A stretch of 64,000 nt of DNA from Deltaproteobacteria bacterium HGW-Deltaproteobacteria-18 (GCA_002841885.1 PHBE01000004.1:205740-269739), one strand, 5' to 3'. Shown: positions 38,732 to 47,265, counted from the first letter of the stretch. Notes: generated from the sequence alone by a model not told the origin. Program-made: numbers and translations.

Positions 38732-39103
38732 ATGCTTAAAATGAAACACCTCATACCGATCCTTCTGGCCCTTCTTTGCGTCACGTTTTGCGTGCAGGCC
38801 GGCTTCGCCCAGGGTATCAAGGAAAGGATGCTTTCCCGTCTGCCGGTCATCAACGAACTCAAAGCCCAGGGCCTCGTGGGTGAAAACAACCAGGGATTTC
38901 TGGAATTCCGCTCCGGAAAGAAACCCAAGGCCGATGTGATCAACGCCGAAAACGCCGATCGCCAGGAAGTCTACAAGGCCATCGCCGCCCGCCAGAACGC
39001 CTCTCCCGCCCTGGTGGGAAAGACCCGCGCCGCGCAGATTGCGGAAAAGGAAGCCCCGGGGACATGGATCCAGAGCCCCGATGGAGCGTGGAAAAAGAAA
39101 TGA
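38732..39103 (+). CDS. ydbL: YdbL-like DUF1318 protein
   Basis: 123 residues with a signal peptide (IPILLALLCVTFCVQAGFAQ) and the DUF1318 core ADVINAENADRQEVYKAIAA followed by GKTRAAQIAEKEAPGTWIQ. YdbL is a periplasmic modulator of the YdbH-YnbE system in enterics. It starts 11 nt after the YnbE-like gene. The order ydbH-ynbE-ydbL is conserved, so a three-gene operon is inferred. Confidence 0.82.
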   Translation: MLKMKHLIPILLALLCVTFCVQAGFAQGIKERMLSRLPVINELKAQGLVGENNQGFLEFRSGKKPKADVINAENADRQEVYKAIAARQNASPALVGKTRAAQIAEKEAPGTWIQSPDGAWKKK

Positions 39104-39127
39104 TCAGGCGATAAGAGTGCGCTGAAG

Positions 39128-39236
39128 ATGGACTGACGTGGACTGACACGGACGAGCACGGGCTGACACGGGCAAGAAATGATGGTCGCGCCTGTGTTAG
39201 TCCGTGTTAGTGCTTACAAGGTCCATGTCACTCCAT
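39128..39236. repeat. Degenerate GACTGACACGG repeats arranged as a large inverted repeat
   Basis: The left arm (39128-39172) is built of imperfect units of the type GGACTGACAC. The right arm (39191-39236) is its imperfect inverse, with about 14 of 16 matches at each end of the arms. The whole could fold into a long hairpin with an 18-nt loop. It follows the ydbL-like gene and precedes the DMT transporter. It looks like a genome-dispersed simple repeat, possibly serving as terminator. Confidence 0.7.
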
Positions 39237-39353
39237 GTAGAATCCACACCATCCCACCCACCCCGCCACACGTGCCTTGACGGAGCCTCCCCGGGCCCGG
39301 TACAGCCTCCATCCAGCCCGAGAGACACCACAGCCTGCCGTACAAGGAATCCC

Positions 39354-40229
39354 ATGAACTCCAGAGCCATACGCGCCAATCTCTTCCTCCTGCTGACCGC
39401 CCTTATCTGGGGCGCGGCCTTTGTGGCGCAACGCATGGGCATGGACCACATGGGTCCTCTGACCTTCAACGGCGTCCGCTTCGCACTGGGGGCCCTGGCC
39501 CTCTTGCCCCTCATCGCGAACATGGACAGAAGGCGCACCACCGTCGCCCCGCCGATGTCCGTCCTGATCAGGGGCGGCGTGCTCATGGGAGGAGCCCTGT
39601 TTCTGGGTGCGTGGCTGCAACAGTTCGGTCTGTGTTACACAACGGCGGGCAAGGCCGGCTTCATCACCGGGTTGTACGTGGTTTTTGTGCCGCTGATCGG
39701 CATCTTCCTCGGTCACCGCTATGGCATTGGGACCTGGGCCGGAGCGGGCCTTGCCATCGCCGGCATGTACATGCTGAGCGTGACCGAGAGCATGACCATG
39801 GACAAGGGAGACGCGCTGGTCCTCATGTCGGCATTTTTCTGGGGCGTGCATGTACTCCTCATCGGCAACCTGACCGGCGGGCTTGCAGCCGTGGACGCCA
39901 TCAAGCTGGCTGCAATCCAGTTCGCTTTCTGCAGCCTGATCAGCCTGGCCGGAGCCGCGGCCTTTGAAGAAATCACTCTGGTCGGCCTGTGGGCCGGCAT
40001 CATCCCCATTCTTTACGGCGGGCTCATGAGTGTCGGCGTGGCCTACACCCTGCAGGTTGTGGCCCAGCGCGACGCCCGCCCGGCTCCGGCAGCCATCATC
40101 CTGAGCCTCGAAGCGGTCTTTGCGGCCGTGGCCGGCTGGATGCTGCTGGGCGAAATCCTCACCACCCAGGCCCTTATCGGCTGCGCGCTGATGCTCGGCG
40201 GCATGATCTGGTCCCAAGCCAGACCCTGA
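39354..40229 (+). CDS. DMT-superfamily (EamA) transporter
   Basis: 291 residues with ten predicted membrane helices in two EamA repeats. The start LFLLLTALIWGAAFVAQRMG is the classic EamA first helix, and the second repeat begins ALVLMSAFFWGVHVLLIGNL. Typical role is export of amino acids or other metabolites; the substrate is unknown. The ATG at 39354 is chosen because the first helix begins immediately after it; an in-frame upstream start at 39204 lies in the repeat region and is rejected. Confidence 0.85.
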   Translation: MNSRAIRANLFLLLTALIWGAAFVAQRMGMDHMGPLTFNGVRFALGALALLPLIANMDRRRTTVAPPMSVLIRGGVLMGGALFLGAWLQQFGLCYTTAGKAGFITGLYVVFVPLIGIFLGHRYGIGTWAGAGLAIAGMYMLSVTESMTMDKGDALVLMSAFFWGVHVLLIGNLTGGLAAVDAIKLAAIQFAFCSLISLAGAAAFEEITLVGLWAGIIPILYGGLMSVGVAYTLQVVAQRDARPAPAAIILSLEAVFAAVAGWMLLGEILTTQALIGCALMLGGMIWSQARP

Positions 40230-40420
40230 TCTCCATCGAACCGCGCTGGTCGGCAATCCTGCCGGGGCGACAGCCTTGAATTAAAGCCCGCTACTGTTTT
40301 GAGACGCAAAAGCGGCCATGCATGACGCATGGTCCCGTGCAGGCATGCTTAAACCATGTTGGCGGCACGAAACAGACTTGCCCTTGTCTGACCCGACCCT
40401 ATGCACGAAGCAACAACCGC

Positions 40421-40949
40421 ATGACGCAAGCCACCAACGACGACCTGGAAAAAAGGCTCGCCCAAGCCATGGCCGCCTTGGAGACGAGCGAAGCGTGATA
40501 CCGCGACCGCTTTGATCACTCCCCGGTCGGAGTGTACCGCAGATCCCTGTCGGGCAGGTCAGCCCCTGCTACTCGGAGGCAATCTGGCCGAGGATGACGA
40601 GGGCAATCTGCTGACCAGCCTCAAGATGCTGCAAAAACTCGGGCACACGGTGACTGCGGTCATGAATGGTCAGGAAGCCCTGGACGCACCGGCCCGGCAG
40701 GATTTCGACCTGATCTTCATGGACATCCAGATGCCTGTCCTGGACGGCGTCGAGGCGACCAGAATCATCCGCAAGTCAAGGGAACTCGGCGACAAGGCCG
40801 CAATCCCCATCATCGCCATGACTGCCTATGCCATGGCCGGAGACAGGGAGACCTTTCTTCAGGCCGGCATGACCGACTATCTGGCCAAGCCGGTAAGCAG
40901 GGACGCCCTGATTCAGGCTATCGAAAAGACAATGTCCGCCGGTTCCTGA
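40421..40949 (+). pseudogene. Remnant of a PAS hybrid histidine kinase / receiver
   Basis: ATG 40421 opens TQATNDDLEKRLAQAMAALE and then hits a TGA at 40496. The same frame continues with YRDRFDHSPVGVYRR, the typical start of a PAS domain, before ending. A second frame (from TTG 40512) gives a receiver domain from LAEDDEGNLLTSLKML to about 40940, with phospho-Asp region DLIFMDIQMPVLDGVEA and KP near LAKPVSR. The PAS body, HisKA and HATPase parts are absent. The simplest reading is an internal deletion plus frameshift and stop in a former hybrid kinase. The receiver could still be made as a stand-alone CheY-like protein. Confidence 0.72.
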
Positions 40950-40986
40950 CAAACCGCATAAAAGATTGCGCCCATATTGACCCTTT

Positions 40987-41460
40987 TCAGGGAGTCTGTC
41001 CCTGCCAGGCCTGATACCCGGCCGGATAGCGAAAAACATTTGTGTATCCCAGACGCACGGCCCAGGCAGCGGCAATCTCGCTGAGTAGTCAGCGGAATCC
41101 CCGGCAATAGACCACGATGATCCTGTCCTTGTCCGCGCCCAGAACATCCACAAAGGCCTGCCGCCGGGCAGAAGGCAGGTCGCCCCAATCTGCAAGGTCA
41201 ACGGGCAGACTGACCGCGCCGGACATATGCCCGGCCGCGTACTCGTAGGCAAAGCGCACGTCGACCAGCAGCACACCTGGTTCGACGAGCAGCATCTCGC
41301 GCAACCCGGCGGTGGTGAGCAGCCTGTAGCCGTCGCGTTCGGCCGCACGCGCGGCCTGCTCATAAAGCGGGGAGCCGGCTTCCTGATCGGCCAGCCCTGT
41401 CGAGACGCAGCACAGCGCCGTCAGCACGGACAGGCACAGAGTTCGTCGCAGCAGACGCAT
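40987..41460 (-). CDS. Rhodanese-like protein with in-frame UGA (candidate Sec124)
   Basis: A signal peptide (RLLRRTLCLSVLTALCCVSTGLA) and one rhodanese domain are read from ATG 41460. The frame meets TGA at 41089-41091 inside the active-site region, IIVVYCRGFR-TGA-LLSEIAAAWAVRLGYTNV. It then continues without interruption to a second TGA at 40987, completing the fold (FRYPAGYQAWQG). In the neighbouring triple-rhodanese protein the aligned text is FYCGGLACPLSHQ, with Cys exactly where the TGA falls. This supports selenocysteine at residue 124 in a 157-residue periplasmic protein. Rhodanese-related selenoproteins are known from metagenomes. A nonsense mutation is the alternative. Confidence 0.68.
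41067..41083 (-). promoter_or_regulatory. Possible SECIS stem-loop downstream of rhodanese UGA
   Basis: On the minus strand, five bases after the TGA, CAGCG pairs with CGCTG around the loop AGATTGC, which has G at its second position. The stem is short and closer to the UGA than the usual 16-37 nt to the loop. A second, weaker stem CGC...GCG further down is possible. Supportive but not conclusive. Confidence 0.35.
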
Positions 41461-41565
41461 GATCCTCACGGCATCCCCCCTTCTTGCAGACTTTAAAGGC
41501 CGCCTTCGCCAGTGCATGACGAAGGCGGCCACGGTTGACGCATTGCGAATAGAGACCCCGCCCTG

Positions 41566-42864
41566 CTACTTCTTGATCTCGAAAGACCCGTCTGGGGCGT
41601 AACTGACGTTGGCGTCAACGTAGTAGACGTCCTTCAGGTCGGGGCGCATGGCCTGGAACATGTAGAACGCCTCTCCGCTGCGCGCGCCGGTGGTACAGAT
41701 GAAGACGATGGGCTTTTCCGCCGTGAACCCGTCTATCTTCTTCTCGAGCATGTCCACGGTCATGTTTTCGGCGCCGGGGATGTGCGCGATGGCGAACTCC
41801 GCAGGGGCGCGCACGTCGATGAGCCGGATGCTGTCCACGTTGTTTCTGGCCAGGTCGGTGAATACACCGTTGTCAATGGTCCCTTCGCCCGCACCGGCCT
41901 TCAATGCTCCGGCCGGAGCAGCGGCCTTGGCCGGGGCCGGGGCGGACGCGGCCTCCTGGGAAGCCCCCTCAGCGGTCCAGACCTTGAGGCCCTTGGCGAC
42001 CCATTCAGGATCGCCCGCCGGATACACGGCCACGTTGGTGTAGCCCAGGGCCTCCGCCTTCCAGGCCGACTGATGGCTCAAAGGGCATTCCACTCCGCCG
42101 CAATAGAAGATCAGCTTTGCGCTCTTGTCGGCAGGCAGGACCTCGGCGGCCATCTTGTCGAACTGGCTGTCTGGCAGGCTCACGGCCGTGGGGATGTGCC
42201 CCTTGTCATAGCGAGGCTGCTTGGGCCGGGCGTCGATGATCATCACATCCTCTACGGGCGTAGCCGAAAGCATGGCGTTGGCCACGTATGGCTTGAGCTG
42301 GTCGAGGGTCAACAACCGATGAAACGGCTTGGTCACCTTGGCCGGATTGAGCACCGGAAGGGGCGTACGCACATCGCGCGCCGTCCACACCGTGTACCCC
42401 AGGGATGCCCACTCCGGATCGCCGGCGGCATAGACCTTGACGTTGGTGTAGCCCAGGGCCTCGGCCTTCCAGGCCGACTGGTGGCTCAAGGGGCAGGCCA
42501 GCCCGCCGCAGTAGAAGACCAGCAGGGCGTCCTTGTCCGCGGGCAGGACCTCGGCGGCCATCTTGTCGAACTGGCTGCCTGGCAGGCTCACGGCCGTCGG
42601 GATGTGGCCCTTGTCATAGCGGGGCTGTTTGGGTCTGGCGTCGATGATCATGGCCCCCGTCGACGGGTTCTGGTTCATCATGGCCTCAAAGACCAGGGGT
42701 TTGACGAACTCGATATCCACCAGGGTGTGGTAGGGCGTGGGCACCTTGGCCGGATCGAACTGGACAGCCGCGCCCTTGTGCCCGCGCGCGCCGGAACAGC
42801 CGGCGAGCAGCCCCAGAAGGAGCGCCACCACAAGAACATGAAGAAGGGATGATTGTCTGCGCAT
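41566..42864 (-). CDS. Triple-rhodanese lipoprotein
   Basis: 432 residues. The lipobox LLAGCSG makes it a periplasmic lipoprotein. Three rhodanese domains follow at about 45-165, 180-290 and 330-430. Domains 1 and 2 are near-duplicates (both contain IIDARPKQPRYDKGHIPTAV and CPLSHQSAWKAEALGYTNV) with active loops CGGLAC and CGGVEC. Domain 3 has CTTGARSGEA. Domains 1 and 2 share long near-identical DNA, indicating recent internal duplication. Start 42864 (AGGAGCAAGGCA ahead) is preferred over 42879. It probably carries sulfane sulfur to or from the adjacent molybdopterin enzyme. Confidence 0.88.
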   Translation of the reverse strand: MRRQSSLLHVLVVALLLGLLAGCSGARGHKGAAVQFDPAKVPTPYHTLVDIEFVKPLVFEAMMNQNPSTGAMIIDARPKQPRYDKGHIPTAVSLPGSQFDKMAAEVLPADKDALLVFYCGGLACPLSHQSAWKAEALGYTNVKVYAAGDPEWASLGYTVWTARDVRTPLPVLNPAKVTKPFHRLLTLDQLKPYVANAMLSATPVEDVMIIDARPKQPRYDKGHIPTAVSLPDSQFDKMAAEVLPADKSAKLIFYCGGVECPLSHQSAWKAEALGYTNVAVYPAGDPEWVAKGLKVWTAEGASQEAASAPAPAKAAAPAGALKAGAGEGTIDNGVFTDLARNNVDSIRLIDVRAPAEFAIAHIPGAENMTVDMLEKKIDGFTAEKPIVFICTTGARSGEAFYMFQAMRPDLKDVYYVDANVSYAPDGSFEIKK

Positions 42865-42945
42865 TGCCTTGCTCCTCATCTGATTGGTTGCATTAAACGT
42901 TGAATTTTCGGTCGAACAGCCGCCGCGCCTCGTGATAACCCGCGA

Positions 42946-43665
42946 CTAGCCGTCTTTTTCCTTTTCTGCGGCCACTTGCGCGTACCACAGCGAGTGATGA
43001 TGCCGCGCGTAGTGTTCGGACACATTGCCGGTGAACATGGACATGAATGCCGGGCGCTCCTCCCGCGAGATGGCAGCCATGAAAATGTGCACCAGCAGAC
43101 CCGCGAAAACCAGGCCCACCGTCAGGTAGTGGATCACGCGGGACCAGGCCGCCGGGGCGGGGTTGTCCATGGATATGGTTGAAAAGAACATGACCAGGCC
43201 CGTAGCCACGATTACCGCCCCGCCCACCACCGAGGCCTGAGCGAAGAGCTTCTGCCCGAAGTTGTAAAAGCCTTGGGGCGGCAGGTCCGGGGTCAGCCCG
43301 AAGCGCTCAAGCCCCTTGCGGCCCAGGGCCATCTTCAGGGTCATCTTGAGCAGCCAGATGTCGCTGGCCGGAGACACGGCGAAGACCTCCTTGAGGAAGG
43401 CCCAGGTTTCGCGAGGCCTGAGAAGGATGTAGGCCAGAAACGCCCCGGCCCAGATCAGGCCGAGGTACTGATGCATCAGGAGCAGGTTTTCCCCGCCTCC
43501 GAACAGGGCGCGCATCAGGTCCGGAAGCCACGCGCCCACGGGGTTCAGCTCTTCGTTCTTGATCAGCCCAAGGCCCGTCAGCAAAAGGGCGAACCAGCTA
43601 AAAGCGTTGAACCAGTGCATGAAGATGGAGAGCCGGGTATGTCTGTGGATCATTTTTTCACTCAT
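42946..43665 (-). CDS. Cytochrome b subunit of the molybdopterin oxidoreductase
   Basis: 239 residues, FdnI/PhsC-type diheme cytochrome b with four membrane helices. The first helix has HRHTRLSIFMHWFNAFSWF, heme ligand His residues recur in LLLMHQYLGLIWAG, and a helix near the end is VIHYLTVGLVFAGLLVHIFM. It would pass electrons between the menaquinone pool and the 4Fe-4S subunit. ATG 43665 has GAGGT upstream; the TTG-led extension is rejected. It lies 8 nt downstream of the ferredoxin gene. Confidence 0.88.
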   Translation of the reverse strand: MSEKMIHRHTRLSIFMHWFNAFSWFALLLTGLGLIKNEELNPVGAWLPDLMRALFGGGENLLLMHQYLGLIWAGAFLAYILLRPRETWAFLKEVFAVSPASDIWLLKMTLKMALGRKGLERFGLTPDLPPQGFYNFGQKLFAQASVVGGAVIVATGLVMFFSTISMDNPAPAAWSRVIHYLTVGLVFAGLLVHIFMAAISREERPAFMSMFTGNVSEHYARHHHSLWYAQVAAEKEKDG

Positions 43666-43673
43666 GGGGCACC

Positions 43674-44429
43674 TCAATCCTTCCCTGGGGCTGACGATTC
43701 ATGTTCGTTCTCCTCCCTGTCTGGAGAAAAGATCTGCTTGGCCCACATGACCGCGACACCCAGGGCGCTGAGGCCCACCGCCACCTTGACCACCGGGTTG
43801 ACCAGGGTGGCCATGGTCGTGAACGCACCGGGGAACTCCACCTCGCCCGCCCAGTCCGTGGGAGCGGTGGCTGCCACGTAGTACATGTTGGGTTTGGTAT
43901 CGATGCCCCCCCTGGCCAGCACCCGCACGGAAGGCTTCTCGCGCAGCAGGCGGGAAGCGTCGCTGTCCGGGTCGTTCAAGTCCCCGAAGACCCGGGCCTT
44001 GGTCGGGCAGGTATCCACGCAGGCGGGAAGCAGGCCGCGCTCAAGCCTGCCGGAACTGAAGCAGAAGTCGCACTTGTCCGGCACCCGCGTGTCCGGATGA
44101 CGAAAACGGGCGCCATAGGGGCAGGCCTTGATGCAGTTGCCGCAGCCGATGCACAGGGCCTCGTTGACCTGCACGATCCCGTTCCGGGGGTCCTTGTAGG
44201 TCGCGCCGCTGGGGCAGGCCTGCACGCAGGTCGGGTTGTCGCACTGCATGCACCCCCCCGGCTGGAAATGGGTCCGGGTCAGGGAACCCTTGGAAAAGTC
44301 GGGAATGGTGTGCTTGATCCAGTTGCGCCAGTATCCGTGGGGCACGTTGTTCTGCACCTTGCACGAGGCCATGCAGGCCTTGCAGTCGATGCACACCGAG
44401 GAATCGATGACCATGGCGTATTTCTTCAT
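43674..44429 (-). CDS. Four-cluster ferredoxin-like subunit (PsrB/PhsB/NrfC type)
   Basis: 251 residues. Four sets of cysteines are visible (CIDCKACMASCK, CMQCDNPTCVQACP, CIGCGNCIKACP, CDFCFSSGRLERGLLPACVDTCP), the standard electron-transfer subunit of molybdopterin oxidoreductases. A hydrophobic C-terminal segment (VVKVAVGLSALGVAVMWAKQ) may anchor it to the membrane, which is not typical of PsrB. The start codon overlaps the stop of the catalytic-subunit gene. Confidence 0.92.
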   Translation of the reverse strand: MKKYAMVIDSSVCIDCKACMASCKVQNNVPHGYWRNWIKHTIPDFSKGSLTRTHFQPGGCMQCDNPTCVQACPSGATYKDPRNGIVQVNEALCIGCGNCIKACPYGARFRHPDTRVPDKCDFCFSSGRLERGLLPACVDTCPTKARVFGDLNDPDSDASRLLREKPSVRVLARGGIDTKPNMYYVAATAPTDWAGEVEFPGAFTTMATLVNPVVKVAVGLSALGVAVMWAKQIFSPDREENEHESSAPGKD

Positions 44430-46618
44430 CAGCCCACCCTCCTCGTCACGGTGACCAGGGTTTCATGCATGGCCATGTTTCCGGAAATGAAGTCCGAGTG
44501 ATCTTCGAGCACCTCAGCGATGCTCGCCCCCCTGTTGTACACCAGGGGCAGCCTTGGAGACAGGGCTCCAAAACCCGTGGCCATGTACACGGTCTCCTCC
44601 TCCATGCCCTCAAAGAGCCTGAGCGCAAGCGCAACTTTTCCGGCCCCGCTTGCCACTTCGACCATCTCCCCGTCCTTCAGACCCTGTCTGGCTGCTGATC
44701 GCGGATGCATCCACAGGGTGTTTTCGTCCTTGAATTCGATGAGCAGAGCGTTGTTGGTGTTGCTGTGAGTGAAAAAAGCCGTGCGCCCCACCACCAGCCT
44801 GAAGGTGCCCTCCTTACGGCGCGGAGCCTTGTACACGGGCATGGGGTCGAGCCCTTCGTGAGCGTAGCGTTGGTTGAAGAGTTCGATCTTCTTCGCCTGG
44901 GTTTTTAGCGGCGAGTCGAAGTAGATGCCGTAGACCTTGCTCGGGTTGTAGTACACGCCGTCGGCCTTGATGGCTTCGAAGGCTTCAGGGATGCTCTCCA
45001 GCTGCGATTTGCGGTACTCGTCCAGGGTGAAGTCGAAGCTCTCCGGAAATCCCAGACGTTTGGACAGCTCCGTGCAGATCCAGAGCATGTCCCGGCTTTC
45101 GTGCATGGCCGGGACCACGGCGTCACGCCACACGGCGCAGGCGCAGGCCGAGGAACCCTGCAGGGCGGAGACGGGGTCGTTGCGCTCGAGGAAGCTTGGC
45201 GAAGGCAGGACCAGATCCGAGTACCAGGCCGTGTCGCTCATGACGATGTCCGCGTTGACCACAAAATCCAGGTGCCTCAGCATCTCCAGGGTTTTGTTGC
45301 GGTTGGCCGCGGTCTGCATGAAGTTGGTCTTGAAGGTGAACCATCCGCGGATGGGATAGGGCTCCTCCTTGATGATGGCGTCGCGCATGAGCTTGAAGGA
45401 TCCCTCGTGGTGGATGAGGCCCGGAGCCATGCCGTGATCGATGCGGTCCTCGGGGTTGTCGTCGTACCAGGGCACGTCGAAGTACGGGGCGCGCACGCCC
45501 ACTTCCCTCGACGCAAGAATGCCGCCGGGCCGGTCCCAGTTGGACAGCAGGGCGTTGGCAATGGCCATGGAGCGGCGGATCTGCGTGGAATCCTCGTAGT
45601 CCGAACTGCGCCGGCCGGGATAGATCATGGCCGCCGGGGCCGCCGCCGCGATTTCGCGGGCGATGCGGCGGATGTCTTCCGCCGGAATTTTGCATTCTTC
45701 GGCGGCCCACTCCGGTGTGTACTGCCGCACGTGGGCCGCGTACTCTTCAAGCCCGAAGAGCATTTTCTCGGCAAAGTCCGGGTCGTAGAGCCGCTCTTCG
45801 ATGATTACATTGGTCAGGGCCAGAAAAAAGGCCATGTCCGTGCCGGGGCGGATGGCGTACCATTCGTCGGCCAGGGCCGCGGTCTTGGTGTAGCGCGGGT
45901 CCAGAACCACGATCTTGCAGCCGTTCTTGCGGGCTTCCATGAGGTCGATGGTGTCCGGGGTGATGATCGCCTCCAGGGGGTTGGCTCCGGAGATGATGAT
46001 ATACTTGGAATAGAGCACGTCGGCGAACGGGGTCTCCCCGAAGGTGTCGAGGTACGCCCGGTTCTTGCTCAGCAGACACAGCGTCTCGTGCGAGGTCACG
46101 TTGTAAGAGCCGAAGACTTCGGCGAAGCGGATCAGGAACTGAGACTGCATGTCCGAGCCCGGAGAAAACATGACCCCGCAGCGGGTGTATTTCTCCGCTA
46201 TGCGCGTGAACTGCTCCGCGGCATGGTCGAGGGCCTGTTCCCAGGTCAGCTGCTGCCATTTGCCCTCCCCGCGGGCGCCCTTGCGCAGGAGCGGGGTTTT
46301 CAGACGGTTGGGGTCATAGAGATGATCCACGGCCGCATTGCCACGCGCGCAGATCATGCCCCTGGATTTGAGGAATTTGGGGTTGGGGTCAAGCTTGACC
46401 ACCCGGCCATTCTGCACCCGCGCGATCATGCCGCAGCGGTTGAAGCACATGTCGCAGACCGTATAGTGCGAAGTGACCGGGGCCTGGGGCGCCGCTCCGG
46501 CGGCATGGGCCGTGGACAGGTGGCCCTTCAGCGCCGGGACGCCGGCGGCGGTGGCCGCGACCGCCGCCGACGCCTGCAGAAATCCGCGTCTGGAGAGTGT
46601 TTTCGCTTGGATTTTCAT
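44429..46618 (-). CDS. Molybdopterin oxidoreductase, PsrA/PhsA (polysulfide/thiosulfate reductase) type
   Basis: 729 residues from ATG 46618 (AAAAGGGAACACGGG upstream). A twin-arginine signal (SRRGFLQASAAVAATAAG) exports it folded. An N-terminal 4Fe-4S site is formed by CDMCFNRCG and a later CARGN. The metal ligand Cys lies in SHETLCLLSKNRAY, and the rest follows the DMSO reductase fold. The ferredoxin plus cytochrome b partners fit the Psr/Phs layout, and the two rhodaneses in the operon point to polysulfide, sulfur or thiosulfate as substrate. Arsenate or tetrathionate cannot be excluded. Confidence 0.87.
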   Translation of the reverse strand: MKIQAKTLSRRGFLQASAAVAATAAGVPALKGHLSTAHAAGAAPQAPVTSHYTVCDMCFNRCGMIARVQNGRVVKLDPNPKFLKSRGMICARGNAAVDHLYDPNRLKTPLLRKGARGEGKWQQLTWEQALDHAAEQFTRIAEKYTRCGVMFSPGSDMQSQFLIRFAEVFGSYNVTSHETLCLLSKNRAYLDTFGETPFADVLYSKYIIISGANPLEAIITPDTIDLMEARKNGCKIVVLDPRYTKTAALADEWYAIRPGTDMAFFLALTNVIIEERLYDPDFAEKMLFGLEEYAAHVRQYTPEWAAEECKIPAEDIRRIAREIAAAAPAAMIYPGRRSSDYEDSTQIRRSMAIANALLSNWDRPGGILASREVGVRAPYFDVPWYDDNPEDRIDHGMAPGLIHHEGSFKLMRDAIIKEEPYPIRGWFTFKTNFMQTAANRNKTLEMLRHLDFVVNADIVMSDTAWYSDLVLPSPSFLERNDPVSALQGSSACACAVWRDAVVPAMHESRDMLWICTELSKRLGFPESFDFTLDEYRKSQLESIPEAFEAIKADGVYYNPSKVYGIYFDSPLKTQAKKIELFNQRYAHEGLDPMPVYKAPRRKEGTFRLVVGRTAFFTHSNTNNALLIEFKDENTLWMHPRSAARQGLKDGEMVEVASGAGKVALALRLFEGMEEETVYMATGFGALSPRLPLVYNRGASIAEVLEDHSDFISGNMAMHETLVTVTRRVG

Positions 46619-46713
46619 CCCGTGTTCCCTTTTCGAGCTGTCGGTGGCGGGTTTCAATATTCCTGCTCCTGCATACATGTTAAGGCTTCGTAGCCGGATC
46701 TAAAGCCGTGCGA

Positions 46714-47055
46714 TCAGCCGCACTTGGCCGGGGTCGGGGAATCCTTGGCACCGCCGTGGACATAGCTGAAGATGTCCTGACGATCCTCATCGGAAATCTT
46801 GGACCACTCGTCCTTGCAGGGCAGGTCGGCGTAGTTCTCGAACACGGCCTTCCACTCGGCCTGGGTCTTGGCATCGGGCCCGAGGTAGTGGGCGGGCTTG
46901 GCCCCTACGGGATTTTCCATGTGACACGGACGGCAGTTCTGGCGGAACAAAAAACGGCCCTTGCGCGCGTTGCCCACTTCGCTGGCTACGGAAATACCTA
47001 CATAGGATACCAAAATCAGGGCGGCGGCGATGCCCACGAAAGTCTGCTTCTTCAT
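46714..47055 (-). CDS. Monoheme c-type cytochrome
   Basis: 113 residues with a signal peptide (TFVGIAAALILVSYVGISVA) and a single heme site CRPCH near residue 43. It is the first gene of the respiratory operon and starts at ATG 47055 behind AAGAGGAGTACATC. Probably a periplasmic electron carrier to or from the molybdopterin enzyme, 95 nt upstream of it. Confidence 0.87.
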   Translation of the reverse strand: MKKQTFVGIAAALILVSYVGISVASEVGNARKGRFLFRQNCRPCHMENPVGAKPAHYLGPDAKTQAEWKAVFENYADLPCKDEWSKISDEDRQDIFSYVHGGAKDSPTPAKCG

Positions 47056-47225
47056 GATGTACTCCTCTTGATTATTATCAGGGATGGTTGTCTCCTGTGT
47101 GCCCGAGCAGTACAAAGCAGAAGACATACCAAAAGAGCAGGAATCGCCGAAATCAAATTCTTCCCTGAATTCATTGGAAAAAAGCAAATAGAAAGAAACA
47201 GGGCGTCAGCAATTGGTATTGACAA

Positions 47226-47265
47226 GTGATTAATCACATATCAATTGTATAAATGTTTTAAACAT
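47226..47265. promoter_or_regulatory. Two palindromes in the divergent promoter region
   Basis: GTGATTAATCAC (47226-47237, perfect) and ATGTTT-T-AAACAT (47253-47265) lie in the AT-rich gap between the cytochrome c operon and the sigma-54 activator. Their spacing does not match CRP or FNR. They are candidate binding sites for the adjacent activator. No clear TGGCAC-N5-TTGC element was found on either strand. Confidence 0.5.

Noticed and set aside
39128..39236. CRISPR array
   Set aside because: Units are short, degenerate and lack spacers of constant length; no cas genes are present anywhere in the window.
40496..40498. TGA in the kinase remnant as a third selenocysteine codon
   Set aside because: The position is the coiled linker before a PAS domain, where homologues carry charged residues, not Cys. 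The downstream frame is also soon closed and joined out of frame to the receiver.
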